DNA from: Tethya wilhelma
Taxonomy: Eukaryota; Porifera; Demospongiae; Tethyida; Tethyidae
Assembly (NCBI GenBank): GCA_964030475.1
Contig: CAXIPT010000002.1
Coordinates: 3,226,454 to 3,290,453 of the forward strand
Length of the DNA: 64,000 bases
Direction: 5' to 3'
Shown here: in pieces, positions 12,576 through 24,479 of the stretch
How positions within the stretch are numbered: the stretch's first letter is position 1
How the letters are laid out: every line of letters begins with the position of its first letter
Notes under the pieces: model-generated
The model's database searches: none
Told to the model about the DNA's origin: nothing
Seen by the model: the letters and a program-made list of their open reading frames with translations, nothing else
Made by a program: the position numbers and the translations under genes

Positions 12576-13149
12576 ATAATAAAACTCAATTAGATTTCCC
12601 GTTCAGACCGTAGAGCTGCTATTCCAATGCAAAAAAGGTTAAGACTGTAGAAATGGAAAACAAACATCATTTCTCCATACAATGGAATTTGTACTTGATT
12701 TGAACCATACGCAGCTTTTGTTATTGTCCAATCCTAAGATGCTATGTGACCATAACAACAGATATAATACTCTAATGCAAAGAGAATAAAACTGTATACA
12801 TAATTTCGGAAAACAAACGTCACTTCTTCATCACTGTAGTTACTAATGTAGTGCTATTAATTGCTATACTATACTCAACTCACATCTTGATAGTTTTATC
12901 CACAGCCGTTTCATGTTGTCCCATCCTTAGATTTCCAGATCAATTATTATGGGACAGTTGGAGTCTGGTAGCTTATATAGATGTCATACTGAAATTAATG
13001 TTAGTCTTGAATTATCGGTAGCATTTCAGTGAAATTGAAATCCAGACCACCCACTAGAACTATCTAGCCTATAGCTGACTGCAAGCTCACTTTACACTAA
13101 AATTATATAAAATTTACTGAACTAAAAACAATATAGGAACTTAACTTAC

Positions 13150-13195
13150 GTTTTGGCTTTGTTTCTCTCTTGTCTTTTTTGGGATTGGTAGCCAT
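13150..13195 (-). other. Second orphan copy of the leader exon, without its promoter
   Basis: ATG at 13195, reading MATNPKKDKRETKPK, donor C|GTAAGT. Sequence upstream of about 13215 is unrelated to the other copies, so the E-box and palindrome are missing. Confidence 0.5.
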
Positions 13196-13349
13196 TGAGG
13201 TGGTGAAAAGGCTGTATATTATATGCTCAGTTAAAACATGCATCTGTTAGTGTACATATAAAGTTATAGTTAATAAATTTATAAATCATTTATATATATA
13301 TATAGTGACTAAATCAATTAAAAGGATGATTCTGTGCCCCGACCTATAC

Positions 13350-13553
13350 CTGCTGATCTAGGTTTAGTTCTTGCAACTTCTGACGACTTTTGATATCATG
13401 GTTAGCTTCTCTCGACTTTGCAGCTTGAGATGGAGCCTGCTGTACTGGTTCAACACGAGTCGGGCCGGGAATAGAGTTGGTAGCCTTTGGAGTAGGAAAA
13501 ACAGGTTTTGATTTCCACAGACGTCGTCCACTCATTCTGTTTTGAAAAGACAA
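13350..13553 (-). CDS. Hypothetical exon, Pro/Gln/Lys-rich
   Basis: Open frame starting MSFQNRMSGRRLWKSKPVF and ending LQELNLDQQ at a donor CAG|GTATAG (phase 0). About 68 residues, basic, with no recognised domain. It begins about 210 bases after gene B's stop codon, on the same strand. No downstream partner exon was identified; the P3H acceptor CAG|CCA at 10735 is also phase 0, but that link is only a possibility. Start at 13553 or 13535. Confidence 0.35.
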
Positions 13554-13764
13554 GCCCCACCCACACTGTCATGCATGCAAGTCACGTGAACGTCAGTATT
13601 GAGGTCAGGGAGCAGATAAAAGAAAAATTCATTGTTTTAAGGGTCAATACAAAGTCATAATCATAGTTTACAAAATTATTAATGCATTTAACACTTCTTA
13701 CAATAAAAAATAAAAGGTAATATGCAGGGTAATCTGTTGCATACAAATGAGTGAGGATGTTACT

Positions 13765-16700
13765 TCAAAATTTAATGGTTTCTGCCAGTACACCTAGTTC
13801 CACTATTGGGCTCCTCAGAGCTTGTCTTAGGTCGGATAATGTGGCGTACTCTGCGTGCATTGTGTCTGGGCTCCATTGAACCCATTTGGTCAACATGTCA
13901 GCGAGGTAGCTGATTGGAGCACCATACAGCAGCAGAGGAGATGATCGGATAAGAGTCAGTTCATACGGCAAAAACCCGAGAGCAGTTCCTATCTCCCACC
14001 ATTTGGCAGCATGGGGTGCCAGCTTCTCCATGAGTTGGGGGATATCACTTTCAGTAAGACGTCCATCACTAGTGGGGGATGATTGCTCCTCAGACCACAC
14101 CAGATGGTTTGGAGCAAGTTGGCCACAAACGTCACTGTCCTTTGAACAGATGTATAATGGTGGAGCGATGATTGCACCATGACTTTCATTCACTTTGCAC
14201 GGACACAGCAAGCACAGAGAGGGTTCACTGATCTTGTAGTGGAGAGCAAGATCAGCATTTCTGATAGCATCAAACACAGCACTGCGAACTAAAGAACAGA
14301 TATTGGTAACAAGGACGGATGCACATTCTGGAAGACGAATATGGAATTCGAAATGCTTGAATGAATCGATAAAGATCACTGTTCCTGGATGTTTGGGAAT
14401 CTTGAATTCTACGCAATTGCGATACAAACAGCTAGGTGTGGTGGAGGAGTCCATCTTCAACTCCCAAGGACAAGGATGGTGATTCTTTGACGACAAGAGA
14501 TGAACAATTGAGGCACAGAAGACGCCAAGACACGGAATGGCACCAGCAAAGGATATTACAACAGGAGCAGCTGCAGATGACTGGTCTACACGATGACCAT
14601 CTAATCCTTCCTTGGACAACACAGGAAGAAGAGCTGGTACAAAGAACTCTTTCTCATTGAACTTGGCAAAGACAAGAAGCTCACTAAACAGATGAACTAA
14701 TTCCTTTGGAGTGAAGCATTGTGGTACATAGTGCTTTCTGAAATGCGCACTCTGTGCTAAGAACTCCTCAGACACAAGAGCATGGTCATTGAATCTCTGC
14801 CAGGCTTCAGTGAATGACTCTTCTAAAATGTTATGTCGAAGTCTATGGATGGCCAACACTAATTCAGTCACCTTGTCGAGAAGAACCTGAGTGTTGGCAA
14901 AGATAACATTTGGAAGGATCTCTGGAAAGTAAAAGACTACGTTTAGCTGATCTAGGAACTCTAATGCAGCATCAAAAGAATCTTCTTCAAAGTGGAGCTT
15001 CTCTTTAGCAACCGGAAGGCATTCTTGTTTAGTAAGGACATCTCTTGTTAGATTTACAGAAATTTCATTTAACAAAAACTCTAGGGCATGATATTGGAGA
15101 GGGACTTGTACTGGATTACCAGCACATTCGGTGGAAATTTTGCTGCGTACTTGATCAATAATTTTCTTACCAGCTTCCCCAGGAGCGTTTGCATTGAGAG
15201 AGAAGATCACATTCTTTGGATAAAGACTTGAGTAGATAATTTCTTTCTTAAACTCAGGTAGAAGATGCTCTAGAAATATTTTGTTTTTAGTTTCGACCGT
15301 TTCTGTACACTTGTTAGCTTCATCTTTAAAGGTACCGATTACAATGATTCGAGCTGTTTTTTCCTCCCCACCTCTGGATTTCTGAGAGTGGATGACACGT
15401 AGGCAATGCTCAAAGATTTGAAGATTTGTATGAGATGCTGTGTATGGTTCACACACTGACTTCCCTTTTTCGTCAAAGTATTCGACTTTGGAGTACTCAT
15501 CAAGCTTCTCTGAAAGCTTCTGGAAAAAGACGTAGACAGAAGTACCACGAAGAAAGATCGGCAATACCTCATGGAATTGAGGCTGGCCTCCAGAATCAGT
15601 CATTTGTACACGGCTGATCCTGTCTAAAGGTTCGTCCAAGGAACACTTGTCCATAAGCACAAGGAGCTTCTCGTCTGTTGTTGCCATCACTGGTCTAGCT
15701 GGTGGAGTGGATCTTGACTTTTTCAGGGTGACTTCATTAGTACTCTCTAAAGAAATTGGATCTTCTGAGGAGTGCCGTGGCAGCAATTTGCGTTTCAGGA
15801 GTGGCTCTTCATTAGCGATCTTCTCCATTTGAGAATCAACTTCTTCAATTCCTTTCGTCTCAAGGAAAGAAGGGATATCGGATTCTTGAATTTGACAGCA
15901 AAACACGGCTTGCGCTACTATCTTTTCTTGGTCTTCGTGACTAAGCTCTTGCCATTTTGATGATGTAATTTGCGCTTTGTAGACGTGAACAGCTCTTTCG
16001 GCCAAGGGCGTGCTTCTTCGAACGGTTGGTATCTCTTGTCCTAGCATTATTGCCTTGGTGCAGGTTTTGCCAACACCAGCTGGACCAAAGAGAAGGAGCT
16101 GTACAAGATAGGAGAGGAAAAACAAAATTAATACACATTGAATGCAGAGTAAACATATATCCAAGTATGGTTGGATTGGTAAACCACAATTAGCACTTCA
16201 ATATATTAGGTTTTTCCCCTTGCATAGTTTAGGCTTCTGTACTGGAATGAGTGGATGTGAGAAACCACATTTTATAGTTAATGGGACAGTTTTCCAATGT
16301 ACAACAATAGTCATACAAATAATACAGTTCACTTTATACACATAATATAACACAGAATTTGACATGATGTCTGAGAACTGGATGTAGAAAGCCAAATGAA
16401 CCACATGAAACCATATGTTTTCTGAGACAGTACGAATAAGCTAGTTCTTCGATTTGTGTAACGCAAAACATTACATGTAAACACACATACATACATGTAC
16501 GTTTTAATATTGATGATACAAACATGCATGTAAATTGGACATTTATAACATTATCATCTTCTGAACATCTTATTACGGGCTGAGAGATAAAACTAAATAG
16601 TCTTGTTACATATTGACATACATGTACGGACAGTAAATTTAGAAGCAGTCTGGAATCATCCTTGTGTGCCCCATTATACTTGCATATGCCTTCAGTTCTT

Positions 16701-19700
16701 GTGAGACACTCAGGTGGCATGAAATTAGCCTTGTGCCCATATGGCAGTCTATCTCCTTTGACCTTTCACTTACTGTTATAGTGTATAAAGTCAAAGAAGA
16801 GCCAGAGTATGAGGCTAGCAAGAAATCATATGGCTCAGTGCATGTAGGAAAAGAATCATACTCTTTAGTGGCATTTGAAAACTCCAATAGTCTGTGTCTA
16901 ACTTTGTAGCAATTTCAAAAACTGTCCCTATACCATGCATACAGGAAATCTCAAACCAGACAGTCACACTATAATAAACATACGATGTCATGGATACATG
17001 TAATTCACACCTTAATGATGTCAGATATGACAAATCCCTTCTTCATTGCCTCCTTAAAGTGCCGTCTAGCTTCACTCGTACCTGTTGAGAGTGGAGGAAG
17101 AGGGTGAAATATCTGCAATTATTACACAGAACACACACATTATATAATTATAGTCGACTGCACTTAAGTGGGGGCCACCATTATGCATGGTCAAGTGAGG
17201 CTTGATAAAGAGCAGGCAACTACTTTATTTGCATTGACCTCTTGTGTCCCCTAGCTATATTCTATTCATAGTTACCTCCACCCATCAAGTAACCGGAAAT
17301 TAGCCTATAGAAACTTTGGTAACTAGATAATGACAANACATACACACACACAGTGACACACATTCAAAGACCTTGATTCAGAGACTATTGATGTCACACA
17401 CACAGACATTCACAGACCTTGATTCACAGCGTAAAGCAGTACATGCAAATTACGTCTAAAACCACTATGATGTACAACATACAACTAATACATGACATTG
17501 TATAGTCAAACAATCACCTTTGTAGTAATCTCTTTGAATCACTTCCAGTGCTCCATACTCTCTCTCCATATAAACTGCAAAGGCTACAGTCTTCCAAGAG
17601 GGGCAGGGGTGGTCATCAAGGAAGAGTTGGAGGAGAGTATTCTTAAGTTCTGACAAATTGTAGTGTCTCCTCATCTCATCTCTCTTTGATAGTGGTATGT
17701 CTAGCCAGAATGGCAGTCCATCCTCATCCCACTGAGAGTCAGGGATCAGCTTCAGAGCTTCAGTAAGATTACTGAGAGTGAGGGTGGGCTCTAATAATGA
17801 AAGATGGAGATACATAGACATGGTTCAGTTGACTGAGTGCATGCATTAACCACAACCTCTATAATACCTATATATAGAGTACATGGCAATGCTGAGGCAT
17901 TAATTTTGTACTGATTCCAGGATTGTTTAACTTAATAAATTTTGTCTTCACACATGTACTGTACATATCAGTAAATGATCACAACACATTCATACATACA
18001 TGCACAGTCGGTCACCTACACTACTACTACTACACACAATATATCACTGTCACACATACCAACTGACACATATGTACCTGGTACTATCTGTAGGAATCTC
18101 TTCACTTGCTCCAGAATACTTGTCTCCTTCCAGTAGTACAGCCGACCTGCTATATAAGTGATGTCAGCTGCAAATGGACTACATTGTAGAAAATAAACTA
18201 TGTATTTTTGTTTCTCTTCTTCTTCTGTTGTACACTGTCGTTGTATCTCTAGTCTCCTACTATGTGGTATTCCAAGGCAGTCTTCCAGTCTGTCCACACT
18301 CAGAGTGTTCAACAGTGACATCAGAGTCTCAACATTCAGATTGGGGTCTGTACAAACGAATAAAAAAACTTCAACAATTGAAATTGTTAGTCATACCAAC
18401 TGTGAGGAGTGGCTATAGACTGAGTGTACCGTGATGACAAGTGAGCCTAGTGAATTTAACCTACTCTGAACCAGCCATGGGACAGTACACATAATTATAC
18501 AATGCCTTTCATAGCAGCTGCAAATAATTACTACGTGTAACATGCATGCATGAATAAGCATGGTGGCTTGCATATTCTAATGAATCATTAATGTCATACC
18601 AGTCAATGGTTCAGAGAAGCTATATATCTCCTGAGGAATATCATTGACATCCCAGTTTTCAAGCCTCCATATCAACCATCTCCAAGAGGCATAAGGACAT
18701 CTTGAGAGCCAAAATGAGACCACCACTTGTAGACGTTGCTCATCAGTAGTACAGGAGCTGGTGATCAGTGGGAGATGTTTCTTTGATATCCACAGTACTT
18801 CTTGACCAATGAACTCCCATTTCTCCCTCCTCCTCCACCCAGTCTCTGGCACTCTCACTTGCTGTAGTATTTTAACTACATTGTCAGCAGTGAGGCGGGC
18901 ACCTGTAGAGAGAGAGAATCAGAGATTGAGATGAACACATGTTGAGAGAAGAGAACTCCAATATTCTTATCATCAGTGACTGCTAAACTAAAACCAGCCA
19001 CTATACATGGAGTCCAGTCAGTGATGGTCCTGACTAGTGGGGGAGAGGGCGGGGCAGGGGACACTGCAACAGAACATGTACTGTTTGTCACTGTCATGTG
19101 ACTATCATGTGATGATGATGAGAGGAACAAGTGGACAAATGGAAACAATAACTCTCACATTTTGTCAAATGCCATGTCAATTCGTACCAATAACTGAATA
19201 GTATGGACAATTCTTTACTAACACCAACAGATGTGCACAAAAAATTTCCATTGTGCATTAAATTCACACTCATAATACACTCACAAACAATTTTAATGAG
19301 TAAACTGACAAAGTAAACAGGAAGCCATAAATGCACGGGTACAATTATGGGTATACCAAACCATTACAATCAGGGCTGCATGAATGAATATGTTTTTGCA
19401 TCAAACTCCACACAACTACTGTGTTAATATAATAGATCAGACATTGTGAAAGTATACGTAGGTTTACACTAGCCTCGTACCCAGGTTCTCCCCTCAGACC
19501 TTTTGTGTAAGGTCAAAGGAGAGATCATGCATGAATGCCAATAACTGAACAGTTTTGACAATTCTAACACCAACAAAACAGATGAGGTGTACCATAGAAA
19601 TTTCTATCAGGTGCATGCATGTAGAGCATTAAATTCAAGCCTGTAGTATTCACACAAACAATGAGTAAAACTGACAAAGTAAACAGGATATCATTATCTA

Positions 19701-20219
19701 CAAAACCACGGTATGTTGTTACAATCAGGGCTTCATGAATGAATAATTTTTTGTTTGTATCTAATGGACTATGCCGTATAGTGGGAAATTTTCGCAGGGT
19801 TCAAATTTTCGCGATTTTTACAGTGGCGATCAGACTGTGAAAAAAAGAACCGTGTAAATTTAATTGAACATGTGACTCAAATAGCGCTTGCATATGCGCA
19901 CATGCATCATTGCTGGATGTAGAACCCGCGAAAAAATGAACTATAGCATTTCTACTTGCTTTATCGCGAAAATTCGGACCTGCAAATATTTCCAGACTAG
20001 CAGTTATATACAGTATACACTGTATGCACCCACTGTGGCACTAGGTGGAGTAGGCAGTACACATAATAATGGAAAAAGAAGTTGTGAGAGAAGAGGAAAA
20101 AGAATGCCATTTGTAACAATGAAAGTGTACTAGCAAGATGCTCCACACATGGTAGTGCCATGGGGTATAAAGTTCATACATAATCTGTTCATTATTATCA
20201 AACTATCAGAAACTACCCA

Positions 20220-20263
<44 letters not shown>

Positions 20264-21139
20264 AGGGGTGGCGGAACAGATCCAGCAAGTCATACAAGTG
20301 CTGTACCAATACTGAAAGTCTAGAACTCCTTTGTTAGTTAACTAAATCCACTTGAAGTTAGTCTTGTTCTCGATCACAGCTATAGTCAGCAAGAACAAAT
20401 GCATGTGACAGTACATGACAAGCTATATGCCTATATATAACACCTGCACCCACACATGCCCATCTCCCTTGCCTATTACTAGTCACAGGAACCTCATGTG
20501 ATATGCATGTGATCGCTATTTGAGTGGCATGACGAGCAAGTAGTTGAAATGCTCAAAAGTGTTCTCAAGTTACCAGCAGTGTATTTGTCTTAAAATTGAA
20601 CCAGAATTTACCTCAGACCACCTAAATTCACAAAATTTTCTGGGGGGTATGCTCACAGCCCCCCCTCCTCTAGGATGGCATGGTTCGAAGAAACGTGCAT
20701 ATAGAAGCTGTGCATGATTTCAAGCTCACTACACAGATGACAACGAGTTTTAAAATAGCTCATTTCCCACTATAGGCACAAGAGACCAGAGGTATAGTCA
20801 TGTTTATGATGTTATGTTATTTACTGAGCCTCTGATCCGTGCCAGGCAGTGGTGTGTTTCAGTGAGGATAGTTCAAGACTAACAAATAATTTCAACGGTC
20901 GCTACTGATAATTTATTCAAGACTAACATAAATTTCATTATGACATCTATACAAGCTACCAGAGCCAAACCACCCACTAGAACTATGTAGCTATATAGCT
21001 GACTGCAAGCTCACTTACTAAAACGTGAAAATTATATACGTGAAAATTATATAAAATTTACTGAACTAAAAACATTATAGGAACTTAACTTACGTTTTGG
21101 CTTTGTTTCTCTCTCGTCTTCTTTGGGATTGGTAGCCAT
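13765..21139 (-). CDS. DLD gene B: three death-like domains, Roc-like GTPase, C-terminal death-like domain
   Basis: Complete gene in six exons: leader 21139-21094, DLD1 18902-18600, DLD2 18347-18078, DLD3 17790-17518, linker 17081-17011 (GTSEARRHFKEAMKKGF), large exon 16098-13765. Phases agree; predicted 1098 residues. The large exon opens with a P-loop (GPAGVGKT), then after an unusually long insert of about 150 residues has DSGGQPQF (Switch II, as in Roc domains) and IGTFKDE at the G4 position. A COR-like region and a Cys-rich stretch (SLCLLCPCKVNESHG) follow, ending in a helical death-like domain (AKWWEIGTALGF...LTKWVQW). Family knowledge: Roc-COR with death domains occurs in DAPK-like signalling proteins. 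A cytosolic, nucleotide-switched sensor or scaffold recruiting death-fold partners is inferred. Paralogous to the gene at 49.4-56.0 kb. Confidence 0.85.
17160..17336. repeat. Interspersed repeat ending in a microsatellite (copy 1)
   Basis: Runs from cacttaagtgggggccacc through gcattgacctcttgtgtccc to aactttggtaactagataatgacaa, then N and (CA)n. Other copies lie at 26240-26420, 29055-29115 and 41655-41850. The best copies have gtttgccatt / aatggcaaac inverted ends. It lies in the intron of gene B between DLD3 and the linker exon. Confidence 0.6.
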
Positions 21140-21440
21140 TGAGGTGGTGAAAAGGCTAGTTCAGCGCAGATGCTCTTGGCTTCACAGTGGTGGTGTAAAG
21201 GCTAGTATAATAGCTCTTGATGTTCACTACCAGACCCGCCTACACAAATATCACGTGACCATTTGAAGATATTGCGCGCATGCGCTTAATAAAACTCAAT
21301 TAGATTCCTTTTCAGACCGTAGAGCTGCTATTCCAATGCAAAAAAAGATTAAGACTGTAGAAATGGAAACAAACATCATTTCTCCATACTATGGAATTTG
21401 TACTTGATTTGAACCATACGCAGCTTTTGTTATTGTCCAA
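19186..21440. repeat. Segmental duplication, copy 3 (intron 1, leader and promoter of gene B)
   Basis: Collinear with 2040-4440 and 10741-12760, including the double 350-base unit, the MITE, a CA tract (20218-20264), the leader exon and the promoter motifs. Confidence 0.85.
21252..21285 (-). promoter_or_regulatory. Putative promoter of gene B
   Basis: CACGTG at 21252-21257 and GCGCATGCGC at 21276-21285, about 115 and 140 bases upstream of the ATG at 21139. Confidence 0.5.
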
Positions 21441-21639
21441 TCCTAAGATAGGGTGTCCAACGTCAAATTTCAAGAGTAGCAAATTGAAGTCATTGCTAGT
21501 TATTTGTGTAGACCTACTATAGGTCAACTGAAAAAAATACATATGGTTTGATGTGATCACGCATTGTTTTCCTTTGCGATATACATATATTTTCCTATGG
21601 GGTCAGAAAATAGCCTAGTGTTACAATTTGACATGTGTT

Positions 21640-22145
21640 GCCAATCACAAACTATGAAGGACCAACTTTAAAGCTTCAATAAGATTGCAGAGAGTAAGCG
21701 TTGGCTCTAATGGTTGGCGAAAAGAAAAAAAATACTGATTCAATGATTAATAATGCTTTATAAATTAAGTCAAGTGTCATAATACATGATTGTATGAATT
21801 GGAACACTCATAATACATTCGCTGACTACATACCTGGTACAATCTGTAAGTATCTTTTCACTTGCTCCAGAACACTCGTTTCCTCCCAGAAGTACAACTT
21901 ACTTGCTAGCTGAGTGAAGTCAACAGCATAAGGACTGTAATCCAAGTACAAATTTATGTAGCTTTGCTTGATTTCTTCATCCATTTTACTCTGAGTCTCA
22001 TTCGATGCGATCATCTCTTCTCTTCTCCATATGCTGGGTGGTATCTGAAGGCAGTCTACCAGTGAGATTACTCTGTGAGTATTATCCCTTGTTGCACTTA
22101 AAGTGTTCAATGCAGACATAAGAGTCTTGCTCTTCATGTTGGGAT
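21640..22145 (-). pseudogene. Relic of a further DLD gene (DLD2 exon plus truncated DLD3)
   Basis: Exon 22145-21834 is an intact phase 1-1 DLD2-type exon (starts DPNMKSKTLMSALNTL, ends LEQVKRYLQIVPG) with good AG and GT borders. Next, 21706-21640 has the start of a DLD3 exon (EPTLTLCNLIEALKLV) that breaks off. No leader, DLD1 or GTPase exon was found around it, and the promoter of gene B lies directly downstream. This is best read as a leftover of tandem duplication. Confidence 0.7.
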
Positions 22146-22274
22146 CTGTTCAAGGTGCACATGCATGTGGTGAATGTACATGCATGTGTATGTACACAGT
22201 AAAAACAAGCGTGTCAAAATGACACGCGCGTTCGCGTGTCAATTATTTGTCCATTTTTTGACACACCTACATAC

Positions 22275-22900
22275 ACAAGTAGTAAAAATTTCAAAAAAAG
22301 AAGTAGTGTAGGAATGGGCAGTGCGGTAAAAAGTATTGGAACAAGGATTGTCTAACTTTCGGCACATGACTACTTCATTTTTATTCTTGATCACTAAGCT
22401 TATAATTATGGATTTTCAGTGTTGTGTTGCGATGATCTGCATACAATAGTACTGTAGCTATAGCTTATGATTACTGCATTGGTTCAAATTTCTCAGTACT
22501 ATATATTATAGCTAATCACTTGGCTACTGAAATAATGGAGTAAACTATAAAAGACAGGTACATAACTTAAACTGGATTGCCAGCCAAGAGTTGGACATAA
22601 AAATGAAGTAGTCATGTGCCGAAATTGAGACCATGCCTTGTTCCAATACTTTTTACCGCACTGCCCATTCCTACACTACTTATTTTTTTGAAATTTTTAC
22701 TACTTGTTCATTCACTTTTTTCAACACTACAGTGTGGAGACTGTCAGAGACTGGCAAGTCCCTGCAAAAAGCTTGAGTAGGAGCTACATGCACTTCAGTA
22801 TGCTAGAGGAAGCTAATGCGCATGCCCATAAAATGCCACGTGCAAGATAATGAATGACCTTTGAACTCTACCCACAAAGATGGCTGCATTGTATACAATG
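22275..22900. mobile_element. Foldback element, copy 1
   Basis: Arms 22279-22375 (gtgtaggaatgggcagtgcg, GTAAAAAGTATTGGAACAAGG, TTTCGGCACATGACTAC) and 22600-22705 are inverted copies. A flank of about 190 bases to 22900 (gttgaaaaaagtg, ccacgtg, gacctttg, aagatggct) is shared, inverted, with the second copy at 39690-40215. No ORF. Confidence 0.7.
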
Positions 22901-23451
22901 CACAGCAAATGTCTGAATTTCTACTGAAATTCATCTGAAAACTGTCTTGTATTTGTTCAACTTTTTTTACATATCTGAAATACTTTTGAAAATGATTTGA
23001 ATGTGTTTCATTGCCTGAATCAAAATTGTCTGGAAAATTGAGACTCTATTTGAAAAGCATGTGATTAATAAGATTATGAGATAGGATAAATTTTCAGAAA
23101 TCTGAAAGTGTTGAAAATGTATGAAAATGGTATGAGCTGAATCCGCAGCATTTGATTTGGGTATGAAAAGATGTAAGGAGTGAAAAAGATCTGAAAATGT
23201 GTATGCCAGGATGAGGAAATTAGTTACTATTAATTATTCTATTTAAAGAATATTTTCTTGAGTCAGACCATGCTGCTTTCTCATTGACAAGTTGCAATTG
23301 GTTATTCTTGTAAGTGACACTTGTCAGACAGTTTTAGCAATGTCTCAGAGGAAAGAGCAAGAAGAAACAATAGAGGTTACCTCTAGATCTGTCCATTTGT
23401 ACCTTGTGTTCAATGGTGACAGTACTCAGTCTAGTGTCGATGCAGAATGTG

Positions 23452-24006
23452 ATGTTAAAGTATATTATTCACTCAAAATTTAATTGCAAAGCTGAAGTTG
23501 TGCAGATGTTGGTAAGTGATTTTCAATCATTATTATGGTTGTACTTATAAGTATATAAAGTACGTACATTATTAATATATACGTGTCATGCATATATGTA
23601 ACTGGTTATTTTGTACTTATAGGATAACTGTACCAACATGCCATCTGAGTATTTGAAGAAGCCTATTGATACAGATAGCTTCATTAATCCAACACTAGCT
23701 ACGTATACGGATGGTTTTTCCACCCCTTCTCCAAAAAAATTGAAAGTCAATTGTCAGCCTGATGACACTGACTCAGACATCGGTGAACATGACGATAATT
23801 CATCAACAACCTCTGTTGAAACCGTCTATGAGTTTGATCCAGATGCTCCTGAAGGGACAGTTCCCCAGACCCAACCTTGCTACAGACGAGGAATCCACTA
23901 TACCCCCCCAGGTCTTATTAGGACATACCAAAAAAAGAGAAAAGTAAGACGTAGCTCTGCTGAATCAGATTCACATGTTGACACGGATCAAGATACGCAT
24001 CAATAA
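23452..24006 (+). CDS. Transposon accessory ORF, acidic Ser/Asp-rich
   Basis: Two probable exons: 23452-23511 (MLKYIIHSKFNCK..., donor TTG|GTAAGTG) and 23623-24006 (DNCTNMPSEYLKKPIDTDSF..., stop TAA), both phase 0. About 147 residues. It has an acidic stretch (DDTDSDIGEHDDNSS) and a basic patch (YQKKRKVRRSS) that looks like a nuclear localisation signal. It converges tail-to-tail with the transposase gene. No known family recognised; the short first exon is the weaker part. Confidence 0.45.
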
Positions 24007-24479
24007 TCATGCAAACCTTTGCTCTCAAGTTCGAATTCGATCAGCAAGAAAAAAACAAAGCAAAATGAGGTGTTTCATCCAGTTAGCCATTTGAGTTTGA
24101 TCATATAATTATTATTGTTGAGTTTTGATGTATAGTTATATATAATCATGTTAATAACTTGCCTATTATATAATTATTATTTTAAATTCTCATCGCTGTT
24201 ATGATCGTGATCAACCAGAGCCATCATTACATCTTTTAAAAGCGGCCATTTACTTGATTTTCCATTTCTTATTACCTGTAATTCACTGAATCCAGTATCC
24301 TTATAATAATAATTGCATACTTTTTTTGGACTTCAAAGATACCAGTCATGTGTAACTAAAACGTGTTGATTGAATAGTTTGACAACAAAACACCATTGAT
24401 CTAAGAGGACTATGTATACACATTTGAGACACATGCATATGTAACACAAATTTAAAGTCAAGACAACAGACTGCAGAAA

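Larger units (their letters stand above)
10741..12760. repeat. Segmental duplication, copy 2 (upstream of the P3H catalytic exons)
   Basis: Same content as 2040-4440 and 19186-21440. The left breakpoint falls at gccaataactg, within about 10 bases of the first P3H exon, whereas in the DLD genes this point is followed by normal DLD intron. It carries a full leader exon (12361-12406) and promoter motifs. A further shorter copy of the leader region lies at 12960-13215. Confidence 0.85.

Noticed and set aside
1960..19336. Recurrent ORF MHLWLPVYxVSLLIVCECIM in three copies (1960-2196, 10710-10967, 19094-19336)
   Set aside because: It lies inside intron 1 of the DLD genes; the copies are alike because the segment was recently duplicated, and direct splicing of leader to DLD1 fits the phase without it.
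22200..22260. Short palindrome gtgtcaaaatgacacgcgcg as a regulatory site
   Set aside because: Only a local inverted repeat next to the foldback element; nothing ties it to a gene.
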